From contig NC_085047.1 of NCBI RefSeq assembly GCF_963662255.1, forward strand, positions 111,820,214 to 111,884,213: a DNA stretch of 64,000 nt, given 5' to 3'. This DNA is from Cinclus cinclus. Its lineage: Eukaryota; Chordata; Aves; Passeriformes; Cinclidae. The translations under genes were made by a program, and so were the position numbers. Shown one piece after another: positions 20,869 through 31,588 of the stretch (positions are counted from its first letter, which is position 1; the number at the start of each line of letters is the position of its first letter). The notes below the pieces were generated by a model, which saw only the letters and a list, made by a program, of their open reading frames with translations, was not told the origin of the DNA and did no database searches.

Positions 20869-23800
20869 TGAAGGAAAACATGGTGACAACCTTCACAAGG
20901 CCAGGTGAGTGGCAGCTCAGTACATGCTGGTAAGTGAGAAGTATTAACAATCAGTAAGAAGAATTTGGAAAGTCACAGGCATTTTATTGACTTAAAAACT
21001 GCTGCACTCTGGAAAAGGCTTGGTTCTCTCCTGATGACAGCTCTGCAGGAAAGCTCCTGTAGAGTGTGGAATCTGTGGGAATAAAATGACAAATTGTGCA
21101 TTATGAGGCGTAAGACAGAGTGGAAAATATTATAAACAGCATAATGTGACAGGTAAATGAATAATGCACTGCCAACAGGGACACTGTTCAGTTTTGGTCA
21201 GTGCTTTTAGAGGAGATAATAGAGAGGATTCAGATAAAAAATAATTAAAATAAAATAGAAGAATGAAGAATTTTCTATGTGAAAAGATAAAAAAGGATTA
21301 GGCCCATTTTATTTAAAGACAAAATAAGAAGGAATATATTAGAGGTTTCAATATGATGACTCTAATACAAATGAAATATCCTGTGCTCCCATTCAATATT
21401 TCTCTCATTCAAAAAGGTGGAAATGTTACATGATAAAAATCCATAAGGTGTGATAAAAGGCTGCAGTTTGTTTCACAACACCAATACAAAACTGTTCCCT
21501 GGAATTCTTTGTTCTAGCAAAATTAAAATGGACTGAATGCTTATGAAGAAAACGAGAATATGCAAATCCATAAAGTCCAAGAAATATTTTTCAAGAAGTT
21601 GTAAACACCATCTCTAGATTAAATATATCCTGCTGTGATATCATGCCAATTCCAGCATTCGTTCAGGAGAGGGAACAGAAAGTACGGAAGGGAGGGCGCC
21701 ATGAAAATGATTTTTCTACAACTCATGCTGTTGAGACATTGGATCTCTCATGCCCTGTTGATATTAGGCCTAAGTTGTTCATGAAGGTAAGGTTCATTCT
21801 TTTCCAATGGCAAAGCTTCTGGACCTATCCTTGCATTGCTATAAGCCAGTGAATTTTTAACTCTGTATGCTTGTGTGTGGAAAACCCACTGCCAATGCAG
21901 ACCCAAATCATGCTTGCCCTGTGCCTCAGGCTGGGATAACACACAGGAGAAAATCCACTTCTGGTGTGAAAGGAAAAAAATATTAGCCTGACAAATTATT
22001 TAAAAGCAAATAGTAATACTGAGAGCTATTTGTAACTGGAAAAAAAAGAACAAGTCCCAGCAGAAACAGACTGGCAGGCAGAGAGTGGGGGAAACATTGC
22101 AGAGTTAATTAATTTATTACATAAATCCATAGCTTTACAAGTGATTAGCACTCAATATAAATGCCATGAGCAAAAGAAAAAAAAAAAAAAAAAAAAAAGG
22201 AACATTAGAGCTTTTAGGAGCATCAACCAGCATCCTTTTGGGAGGGTAGGACCAGTGCAGTGTCAAATCTTCAGTAATGAGTGGCTCATGACACACTGCA
22301 TGTAGAGGCCAGATTTTTCCAAAACCAGAAGCTCTTCCTTCCCTATACCTTCAAAAGCCAATAAAACAAACCAAACCCCAAAAATCTCCAAGCCCACATA
22401 CAATACAACGAGAAAGAGAGAAAGAGAAAAAAATTTAAACCCCCCTGGTCTTTGTAACCCAGTTCCTCCTACATGCATTTCCCACAAACTGTCAACATCC
22501 CACAGGAATCTGCCCACGTTACACATCACAGCACAATGCTCCCGACAAAGGCATCTCAACCCATGATGTTTCAGGCAGCCTTTCAAACCGCCCTCAGTGT
22601 AAGTAGGTTCACCAGCTCTGTAATTAGGTGTTAAGTTTGATCAATCCGGGAATTTTTGCAGGGAGAGGATTCTTTGGCTGTTCAGCATGATTTATGTCTG
22701 CATGGTCTGGCTGGAAGGAACAAAGGTTCATCCTTTGAGGAAAATAAGACTTTCCATACTTCTAGTGAAACAATTAAACATATGTTCAGGTTCATTCCTT
22801 TTTAAAACAGCCTTTAATCAAGTGTGGGGACCTCAATGGTCCTGTCAGTTCGACAGAACTTAAATTTGACTGCTCCCCTAAAGAGGCTTTAATTTATAAA
22901 CATCAATAATAATGTTAATAGTCATCATCATCATAACAACATCTGTTTGGCTTTGCATGATAACAGCAGACTTCAGGAGGGAATTCTGGTAAATTAAAAG
23001 CACGGGTTCTTGCCATAAACAAAGGTGAGGAGACAACATTGGGAATGACACTGATCCTTGCCAGTAGGATTTTCTTTGGTACATGGCAGAGTGTTGCAGG
23101 GTTAAAATGGCCATTCAAAATGCCTCTTTGGTGTGTGATTAATTCTCAGCAAGTGAGTATTCCTACCGACCCTGTTCTCAGTCTGTTTCATTTCAGTCTC
23201 CAAAATCAGGGGTTAGGACAAAAGAAGGTGGAAAAATATAATTTTAGGACACCAGGAGGTAAAACACAAAATGTAAGAGAAAATTATAGGGCCATGTCAG
23301 CAGCCAGTTCTGTAGAGAGGTGCACAGCATGTTCCCAGGTGTTTTACTAATCATTACACTGGTATGTGTCGAGAGAGCTGCTGCTAATGACTCTTCTCCT
23401 ACTCCAAGCTCTCTGCCCAGAATGGGAATAACAACAAATTTGGCAATCAGTTCTTGAAGTTTCAGCACCAATCGTGTCTGGCACCACTCACTAATCCAAA
23501 CATGCATGGGCCTCTGTTTTCACCACGTGTACCTTAATTACCACAAAGCCTGATTTACATTGTTATCTCTCAGGTGTATTCCATGTCTTCCTGCAGCCCC
23601 TTTCAACTTCCAGATGAACTTTGGATACACCATCGGCCAGACAACACATTGTGGCTCCATGGTTTCCAGTGCTCTGTTACAACTGATACTCTGATATTGC
23701 CTTTATTTTATTTAATTTACCTTCCTATAAATTTCAGTTAGCAATTTTGAGAGGGGTATAGAGCTATGGGCATGCAGAACTCAGTGGTGTTCAGGCACAG

Positions 23801-24108
23801 CTGCCACACTGCAGGTGAGTGTGATAAAAACAACTGTTCTGCTTACTCTAAGGGAGTTTTCCAGATTAATTTTTGTTTTTATAAATCTGATCTTTGCTCA
23901 CATCTTCTTTTCTTTCTTTCTAAGAAAAATTAATGGTTAATTTTCTGAAGTAAATTTGCTTTTGCAGTTGTGTGTGGTTCAACCAAAATCTTTGCATCTG
24001 CTATATATGTGGGTATGTATATAAATACAGATATATGCACAATAACATATGTGGAGGTATCTTGATTATGCTAATTTGGGGGAAATATTCAAACTTACAT
24101 ATATATTC
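20869..24108. other. Non-coding stretch with poly(A) run
   Basis: No recognisable exon. An uninterrupted A run of about 22 lies at 22177-22198, preceded by CAAAAG. It could be the tail of a plus-strand retrocopy, but nothing upstream of it is recognisable as a processed gene. Confidence 0.6.
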
Positions 24109-24195
24109 AAAATATGTCATCTAACCACTGAATTTGCTCTTTTGTAATTTTGAATATTACAAAAGAGCAAATTCAGTGGTTAGAAGACATATTTT
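24109..24195. repeat. Near-perfect 40-bp-arm inverted repeat (hairpin)
   Basis: Left arm 24109-24148 and right arm 24156-24195 are reverse complements at 39 of 40 positions, with a 7-base loop (TTTGAAT) and no indel. The only mismatch pairs 24119 with 24185. Complementarity stops immediately outside the arms. The flanks show no obvious TA or longer target duplication, and I do not recognise a transposon family. It would fold as a long, almost bulge-free hairpin if transcribed, on either strand. Confidence 0.97.
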
Positions 24196-24555
24196 AACTG
24201 GGACATGGTGCAATTCTTCCCTCTGATCTTTACTGTGACCTTATGCCAACCACATTATTTCAGGAAATATTCTGGTCTTTCTAGTCAGTGATTGTGAAGC
24301 AACATTTTAGAGGAGGGTTTTCAGGCATATTACAGTTTCTTATTCCATGAAAATGCAAGGGAGGAGAAAAAGCACTCTTATCTTACCTAATCCTTCAACG
24401 CTTGTATTAATGATACATTCATACACCTAATAACTTTCTTGGGTTTATTTTTATGTTAATGAAAAACTCATTGAAAGACAAATCATAAAAACAAGAATTT
24501 CAATGTCTGAATCATCACTGAAAGGACAGAGTGACAACATATGGATGGTCTATTA
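24196..24555. other. Non-coding stretch between two hairpins
   Basis: AT-rich sequence without a recognised feature. Confidence 0.55.
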
Positions 24556-24588
24556 GATGGTCCCAAGCCTCCAAACCTTGGGACCATC
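24556..24588. repeat. 12-bp-arm perfect inverted repeat
   Basis: GATGGTCCCAAG (24556-24567) and CTTGGGACCATC (24577-24588) are exact reverse complements around a 9-base loop. The stem is GC-balanced and would be stable in RNA. Confidence 0.95.
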
Positions 24589-25027
24589 CTGAGTGCAGCA
24601 TCAGACCTCTAAGTTCATAGTAAGTGATTTAGACATGAAACATCTGGGGTTTTAGACAATTGTGTCTAAAAAGCAAAGCTGCAACTCCCCCAAATACAGT
24701 TATTTTAAAAAAATATTAGTTTTTAGTTCTTAAAATACTTCTGCAGTATCTTGAAATGAGAGAGGTTGCAATGGACCTTTGCCCAGCAGACACACTTGGG
24801 AGGAGGAATTTGGGGCCAAACTTTTCTGTGTTGTCTCCTCATAGCTTCACAACACACTCAGTGTTGTGCATTGCCACCCACTGGGTCCTCTGACTTTGTC
24901 AGCTCAGTTTTCACACCCTTGGGAGCTGCTGTCAGGACAGTGCTGGAGGATGTGGCACAGGGGAGGAGGTGGATGAGATCCAGTGTGGTTCATCCCCATG
25001 TTACACTGGAAAGATGCAGTAACAGCT
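24589..25027. other. Non-coding stretch
   Basis: No recognised feature; GC rises from about 24770. Confidence 0.55.
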
Positions 25028-25051
25028 GACAGACAGACAGACAGACAGACA
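25028..25051. repeat. (GACA)6 microsatellite
   Basis: Six exact GACA units in tandem. Confidence 0.95.
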
Positions 25052-28000
25052 TGTTCAGCCCACACCTAACCCCTTGTGTGGCCACAGCTCACACAAACCA
25101 GGAGGGGAGGGGACAGGTTGGGCAAAAAGCAAGAGTGGGGATGCTAGCCTGTTTTTGTTTGCTTTTTGTAAAACTGGTGCTGATAAAAAGCCAGCATAAA
25201 TTACAGTTACTTATCATATCTGCAATTATTAGGGAGAGCTCTTCCTAGTTTCAGTCCTAATTATGGTACTAGTAATTTCAGGTGTTTTTTTAAATCAGTG
25301 TGAGGGACTGCAAAAAAATCTCCCCATGAAAACAATCAGTGACCACAAAGGTGTAAAATGAGATAATTACAACCTGAAACAAAGAAAAAAAATGCTAGAA
25401 TTTGATTACCTCAATGATAATTAAAACTTGCATCTGATGGCCTTAACTTAAGCATCTACTTAGAAACAAAAACCATTTTGTTCCTTGTTGGTCCTAATTT
25501 ACATTCCTACAACAGTGCTGGAATAAAAACAGACCAGTGACCAAACTGAGGTGCCTGTATAGCCTTGAAGCAAAACGCTCAGGATTTAAATTCCCTGTAC
25601 TGCAGCAGGAGCAGGGGCGATTGGCTCTCTGCTTTCATCCACAACAGGCACAGAAGCAGCCAAGTTCAGGTTCAAGAGTCTCTCAAAAGGCTCTTCAAGC
25701 CCACGTGCCTTTCTCTGACTCCATGGTGTGAGAGCAGTGGGTTCCTTGAGCTCTCCAGAACTGCTGCAGCACACCTGCCATTCAAAACCTCCAGCAGGGA
25801 AGATGAACAGTAAAATTGCTTCCATTTTTTCAGGTGGAAAACAGCCCATTGTCAACAAACTCCTCCACAGAAAGCAAAAGAAAGGAGATCATCAGCAGTT
25901 CTGTAGGGTGGTGAACCCCCCCACCCACAGCAGGTACAGCATCTCTCTGAACACCCACAAGGAAACCCGAGCCTTCCTGTGTTTGCTTTCTCCTGAGAAG
26001 CTGTGTTTGGAGGCTGAAGCCCTCTAAGGGCATCGGGGTGGGACCAGCCCATCCCGACTGTGGGGACCCAGCAGCCAGACCCCAGGTCTCTGCACCAGTT
26101 CCCAAAGGAAACACTCAGGGCTGCACCACAGAGAAGAATAAAGAACACAAAAAGGAGGGGAAAGAGCAGTTATGAGAAACAAACTCCAAATGATCACATC
26201 TCGTTGCATTTATTTACACTACTTTTCATAAATTCCGCCAGCCACATCCTTAATCCCAAAGATTCTGAACTATGCAGCAGAGCCATTATTTTCCCTGGAC
26301 AGGGATACATTCACTTTCAAGACGTTCCTTGGAAACCCTTCTACAATTAAGTCTTTATTAAAACCTTTCAGAATAAATAGCAGGTAAACTTATAACAGGT
26401 TCCCTCCAGGCTTTGCCAGTAGAAATGCAAGTACTGTGTGTCCTGAGGGACAAGAGATTTGTTGCCAGTAACTTAACAGAGTGCTCCTTACAAAAATATT
26501 CTCCCTTTTTCCTTAATGAGGTCCATGTCCCATGTGTCTGCTCATGAACACTCCCCAAGTGGACAGGTGAGAGACTGGGCAATTGCTGTTTCTTCAGGAT
26601 TTTTAAAACACCCTGAAAATTTTTAAAACAAAGATTATTTTAAAATTAATTCACACTAAAAAAGAAGGCAATACCTCCTCCTTTAATGCCCTTAACTCTG
26701 CAGGAAAACAAATGATTCCACAGAATATTAGCAGCAATCAAAAGGCAAACCATGTATAGTTAATCAAAGTAAACTTTACAGAGGATACAAGTTTGCTTTC
26801 TCTTACAGTAAATGAGTGTATATAGATATCTATTTGGGAAAATACACCTATTTAAGCCTCTCAGAAGGTTGAGGCTTTTTCTGGAGAAAACCCATAAAAC
26901 TTGGAAATTCCAAATAGATATTTGTATGTCCTACTGTGTGGTCACTCATAAACTTCATGTACATTTGCTGTAAAAGAACCATTGCCACTGATTACTACTG
27001 TCTTATTGCAAGCCAAATATTTATTTGAAACCATCTCATAAGGAATATATTTGCAGCTAATATTTTAAGCAGCTAAAGTTAATGATCATAGATGGAATTA
27101 AATGAAGCCATTATTTGAAAGCCCTGGTACCATGCAAGGTGTATTTTCTCACAATATGCTCATCCCAGCCACTCTGGCCCCCTTTCTGCAAATTATTTTC
27201 CTGCTTTATTCTAGCCAGCAGTCATTCTGCATATTGAAGTTTCTGTGCAAATAGACACGCTTAGAAATGAGATTCCTTGGCATTTCCTGAATTTCAGAGT
27301 GTTTTCAAGTGCACTTCCTAATGCCTTTTACGCTTGAGAAGGACTGGTGTAGTTTTAGAGAAGAAATATGAATTCTCATGGCATGAACACATGCTCTGTG
27401 ATGAATATAGATTTTGCAATGTGTGCCAAACTATCCACTCTGAATGTGCTGCTGTTGTAGAGAGAGTCACATGCTTGTTTCTCTTGAATAGAATTATGCT
27501 GTGAGTAAGTCACTGTGAATCAAAGTGTCTCCTAAACAAATAATTTATGTACAACAAGCTGAGTTACGACAGAACAGAGTTCAAAGGGTTGCCAGCATTA
27601 AATGACATGGTGAAATGGAGGTGGTCAAACACACAAGGTGTGTGTTTAACTCAAGGGTATTCAAGAAACTTTCAGCCTGGTTTAATTACTCATTAAAGAT
27701 ATTTTAATGCTGCTTTGCAAGATGTCTTCATCTTGCTGCATGTTATCTTTCCAACAAATTTCTCTTGCCCCTCAGGCCAAATCATTTCAGTAGAAGTGCA
27801 TTGATCAAGGAGTGTAATGATTCTCTTCCCCCACACCTGACATTTCTACCATTTCATTTTTAGAGGTTTTTCTTTGATTTTTTCAATCATTAGCTTGTTT
27901 TATATCTGTGAGAGTGTATGCCAGAACAGAGGGGATGCATATTTAGGTCTATTCAGAACAGCTCTATCATCCTGTTTTTACACCAACATAAAGTTTTGCT

Positions 28001-28272
28001 TAACACAGTGATAAGCCAGGCCTGTAACAGGCAGTCCTTCATATCTCAGGAGGACAGAGTTAATCTCAGGGTTTTGGGTACCCTTAGTTACTGCATCGTT
28101 GCTCTCATCGTTGCTTTTTGTTTCATAATTAAGCTCACTCTGTTTTACCAGTCCCTCACATCTTGTGGAAGCCTGTGTGATATCCAGTGCACAGAAGCCT
28201 GAATGTTCTTAGTTTTGAGAATATTCATCAGACCAGGGGATTTGGATTTGCAGATTCCCTGTCAAAGGTATC
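25052..28272. other. Non-coding stretch
   Basis: No recognisable exon. A nested inverted repeat lies at 26826-26921: outer arms ATATCTATTTGG and CCAAATAGATAT, inner arms AAGCCTC and GAGGCTT. The part around 27050-27350 is free of simple repeats and could be a conserved non-coding element, though this cannot be judged without alignment. Confidence 0.55.
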
Positions 28273-28725
28273 TCACAGCTGTGGCTTGATAAACTCAAAT
28301 GCTTGCATCTGCTCATCATCCAGAAGGAAAGAAAACTGAATTGATGCATGTAGCTCAAGAAGCAAAATTTTGTAAGGCAGATGCAGAAAGACAGTTCTGG
28401 CTTCTGGGATGCCTGTGTGAACAGGAAGGATACCTCCCATCATGTCAGGGTTTGACGAGTGCCACTGCACTGAGTCGGACTCGCTTTCAGCACTGTTTCT
28501 ACATCCAGGCAGCATCACTGGCAGAGCTGCTGTTTTGTGATAGCTGTCACAGGGATTTTCTTTACAGCTGGCTTCATGTGTTTTTAAATCAATCCACAGC
28601 TCCTGCCATAAGGAGACATTTGTTTCTTGAGAGGAGAAAGATGTGCTGAGTGATGTGGGAAGAGGAACACTGTGAACACATTCAGAGGGGCTCTCAAGGA
28701 TGCCAATCCCACAGTTAGAGCTCAT
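28273..28725 (-). other. Unassigned 150-codon ORF, coding status unknown
   Basis: The frame starts at an ATG in a fair Kozak context (ACCATGA, 28725) and ends in TGA at 28273-28275. It encodes 150 residues beginning MSSNCGIGILE and ending FEFIKPQL. The composition is protein-like, mixed and not low-complexity. An in-frame stop lies about 20 codons upstream of the ATG. I recognise no domain, signal peptide or membrane segment. No polyadenylation signal is seen close downstream, and an overlapping plus-strand frame is also open, which lowers the odds. It may be a chance ORF or part of a lineage-specific transcript. Confidence 0.15.
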
Positions 28726-29560
28726 GGTTTCTTCTGGATATCTCAGAGCCCTTCCAAAGCATCTCAAACCATTTCTGTCCTATGTGTTGTGGTTGCACGT
28801 CCCTTCCCTGCCTGCTCCCTCCCACCGGGGCGGGTGGGCTCTTGCCTGCCTGCCCAGTAGTGAAATACATTTCTGCCAGTGCAGCTGAAGCAAGGACTGT
28901 GAGGATGTGTCAGGTTTTTGTCAAAGGCAGCTTCTGCAGCTGCTGGGGCTGGTGCAAGGACAGGACAGGAGCGTGTGACAGGAGCAGGCAGGACATCAAG
29001 CTGCCAGTGAGCTTCATCTTCTGCTTATGGTTTCACATCCCCTGAGTCCTGCCAGGGAAGAGAGAGGAGACCCTGCCCCTCACCCTCTTTTCTCCTGCCC
29101 CATTCCCTTGGGATGGTTTTACTGATCAGGTAGCCCTGGGGCAAATCAATTCAGAGAATTGACCTGGTGGAAATCCAACACTGCACATAAACAAATATGC
29201 AAGTAAAAGAACAATTTACTGCCAGATATGTCAACCTGTCAAGTGAGTGGGCTGGCCCTTAGGCCATACAATTTCCAAAGCCAATACGAGGAGGGAGAAG
29301 GGTGCCTGCAGCTGGGGAAAAAGGACAGGGGAGATGGAGCAGGACCTTTCTTTTCAGTGAAAGGTGGGCACTGACTTGGCAGGGATGCTGTTAGCATAAA
29401 CTCACCACCTCTGGTTCTGTGCCACCTGTGCTTAGAATGGAAGGGGGCTTAACAGGGGACAAAATTCATAGAGAAAAGTTTTAGTTCCTGAAGATTCATT
29501 CATCAGTGTTGATTGATTAATTAGCAGACAGAAATGGACTTCTCTGGGCATGTGGTTATG
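28726..29560. other. Non-coding stretch
   Basis: Moderately GC-rich around 28780-29110. Nothing recognised. Confidence 0.5.
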
Positions 29561-29617
29561 TTATCTCAGTTGTGAGATTATCTTATCTCAGTTATATTAG
29601 ATTAGTTTATCTCAGTT
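29561..29617. promoter_or_regulatory. Cluster of TTATCT (GATA-type) motifs with repeats
   Basis: TTATCT, the complement of AGATAA, occurs at 29561, 29578, 29583 and 29607. Three of these extend to TTATCTCAGTT (29561-29571, 29583-29593, 29607-29617). Two of the three continue to CAGTTG, which fits a MYB or E-box core. The repeat arose by imperfect local duplication. GATA-factor binding is inferred from the motif only. Confidence 0.4.
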
Positions 29618-29631
29618 GTCATCATGAGAAA

Positions 29632-29962
29632 GGAGCCCAGAGACATCTACAACTACCTGAGAGGAGGTTGTAGTGAGCTGGGGTCTGCCTCCTCTGCCAT
29701 GTCCCAAGTGAAAGGACAAGAGGGGATGGGCTGAAGTTGCACCAGGGAAGGTTCAAATTAGATACTAGTAAAGAAATCCACTGACACAGTGATCAGGCAT
29801 TGGAACAAATTGTCCAAGGAGCTGGTGGAGTCTCTGGAAGTGTTCAAGAACCATCTGGATGTGGCACCTGGGGACACGGTTTAGGGGTTATTAGGGTGGT
29901 GCTGGATTGACGGTGGGACTGGATGATCTTGCAGGTCTCTTCTAGCCTTGATGATTCTGTAA
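29632..29962 (+). mobile_element. CR1 LINE 3' fragment, sense
   Basis: Sense-orientation CR1 blocks appear in order: 'cctgagaggaggttgtagtgagctggggtctgcctcc', 'catctggatgtggcacctggggacacggtttaggg', then GGACTGGATGATCTTGCAGG and the end signature CCTTGATGATTCTGTAA at about 29946-29962. This is the 3' end, including the tail of ORF2 and the 3' UTR, and it is 5'-truncated. Confidence 0.92.
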
Positions 29963-30300
29963 TTACACCCTCTAGGGACAAGGCTGCTTTGTGGAAATGC
30001 TCAATAGTGATGATTTTAATCTTGTCCATCACAGATCCCTGGAGTTCCCTGTTAGAGAGCTGCAGGGTGCTAGGGTGACTCACTGCCCAGGATCTGGGCT
30101 GGCTGCTTCACCTCCTGGCCCCTGAGAAATCATCTGCGCTCTCAGAAGCTCCTGACCCCACAGAACTAGGAGCTCAATTCCCTCTGCACAGCCAAAACAG
30201 CAGAAATTAAGAGGGGGCAATATGACCACTCTGCTATTGATACCGCTGAAGTAAAGATAAATAGTTAACAAAATTGTTGTGTTTTTAAAATTTTCAATAC

Positions 30301-30354
30301 GTGTATTTAAAAATAAAGAACATCTATGTGTATTTAAAAATAAAGAATATTTGT
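30301..30354. repeat. 27-bp tandem duplication
   Basis: Copies start at 30301 and 30328 and share GTGTATTTAAAAATAAAGAA followed by divergent ends. Confidence 0.88.
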
Positions 30355-31503
30355 TTTTAAACAAAATTACCCGTGTTTTATACTACATGCTCATGATGCT
30401 CACCTTGCATTTTCTCCATGAAAACCTGTATGGTTTATCTTGACAAACCACTAGCCTTAGTGGTAAGAGCAGACACAAATCTTTGGCAGGAAATTATGCT
30501 ACATAATTTAAAGCTATTTTGTACTAAGTGTGTGTATTTTCAGTCTAATGCAAAGTAGAGGAAAAGCCCCCACTATTTTTCCAAAATAGATGGGATCTTG
30601 TTAATTTAAGAAAACCAAAAATAAAATTTCTGAATATGTCATAATAATATTAAAATACAAATAAAATTAAAGAAACAAACCTTCTCAAACATTCTCCAAA
30701 TAAATTGTTGTATTTTGTTAGCATGGAATTTGACCAGGACTCACTGAGTTCTTTTCAATTCTCATTTTTTGCATAACCACCTCTTTGTCCTCTAGTTTTC
30801 ACTGAACAGAAGTTACAGGGTTTGCTGCCACCTTTTCCAGTTACTGAATCCAGAAAGATTCCCCTTCCCCTCCCCTCACCTGTTCTAGGCATATTTTGGA
30901 ATTGTTTAACTGCCTATTAGTTAAACTAATAACTTCAGGATGGCTTTGCTTGTGTAGCCTGTGAACAGGTCCAGTCTTCTATCCTCTATAAATATACCTA
31001 ATAAAGTTGGTGAAAATTTTGTGTTTCTGTGTGTATAGAAGGAAATTACTTCCAAAACTGGTAACATTTGGAGAGCAAAAAAGAAAAGTGGCATCTGTTT
31101 TTTCTGCTTTGTGAAATTCTTAGGTTTCAGCAGTCATGCACGTGGTGCATACGGTCTGTCAGAATAAATTACCTGAGTTCATTCACTATTTTAGTCAGTG
31201 AAAACCTCACCACCTGTGCTAGATGCTAAAATATTGATAAATAATATATGTGGAAATTAGTTACTATTAATGTATAAGATGCTACTGTAATAATATGTCC
31301 CCACTAGGCAAAAGGAATTTGTATAATTAGGATAATTAATCTGTAAAAAAGTGAGTTTTTGAAGTTGCCTATGATATGCATCACAACACTATCAGAAATT
31401 ATTTAAAAATCTACACTGAAAGAAAAGGAAGGGAGCAGTTCTCTACAAAGGCAAGATAATGGAACTTTGGAGCTTCTGAAAATTCTTAAATGTTAGACAT
31501 TCA

Positions 31504-31588
31504 TATAAAATGTTTTGTTTATCCAAGATTTGTTATTCAACTCAAATAAAATGCTTTGTTTATTTAAGATTTGTCATTTAACATGAGT
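31504..31588. repeat. 41-bp imperfect tandem duplication
   Basis: AAAATGTTTTGTTTATCCAA at 31507 and AAAATGCTTTGTTTATTTAA at 31548 begin two related units. Both continue with GATTTGT[T/C]AT. Confidence 0.85.

Noticed and set aside
22177..22198. A22 run as the tail of a processed pseudogene
   Set aside because: Nothing upstream resembles a gene or a SINE, so it is left as a simple A run.
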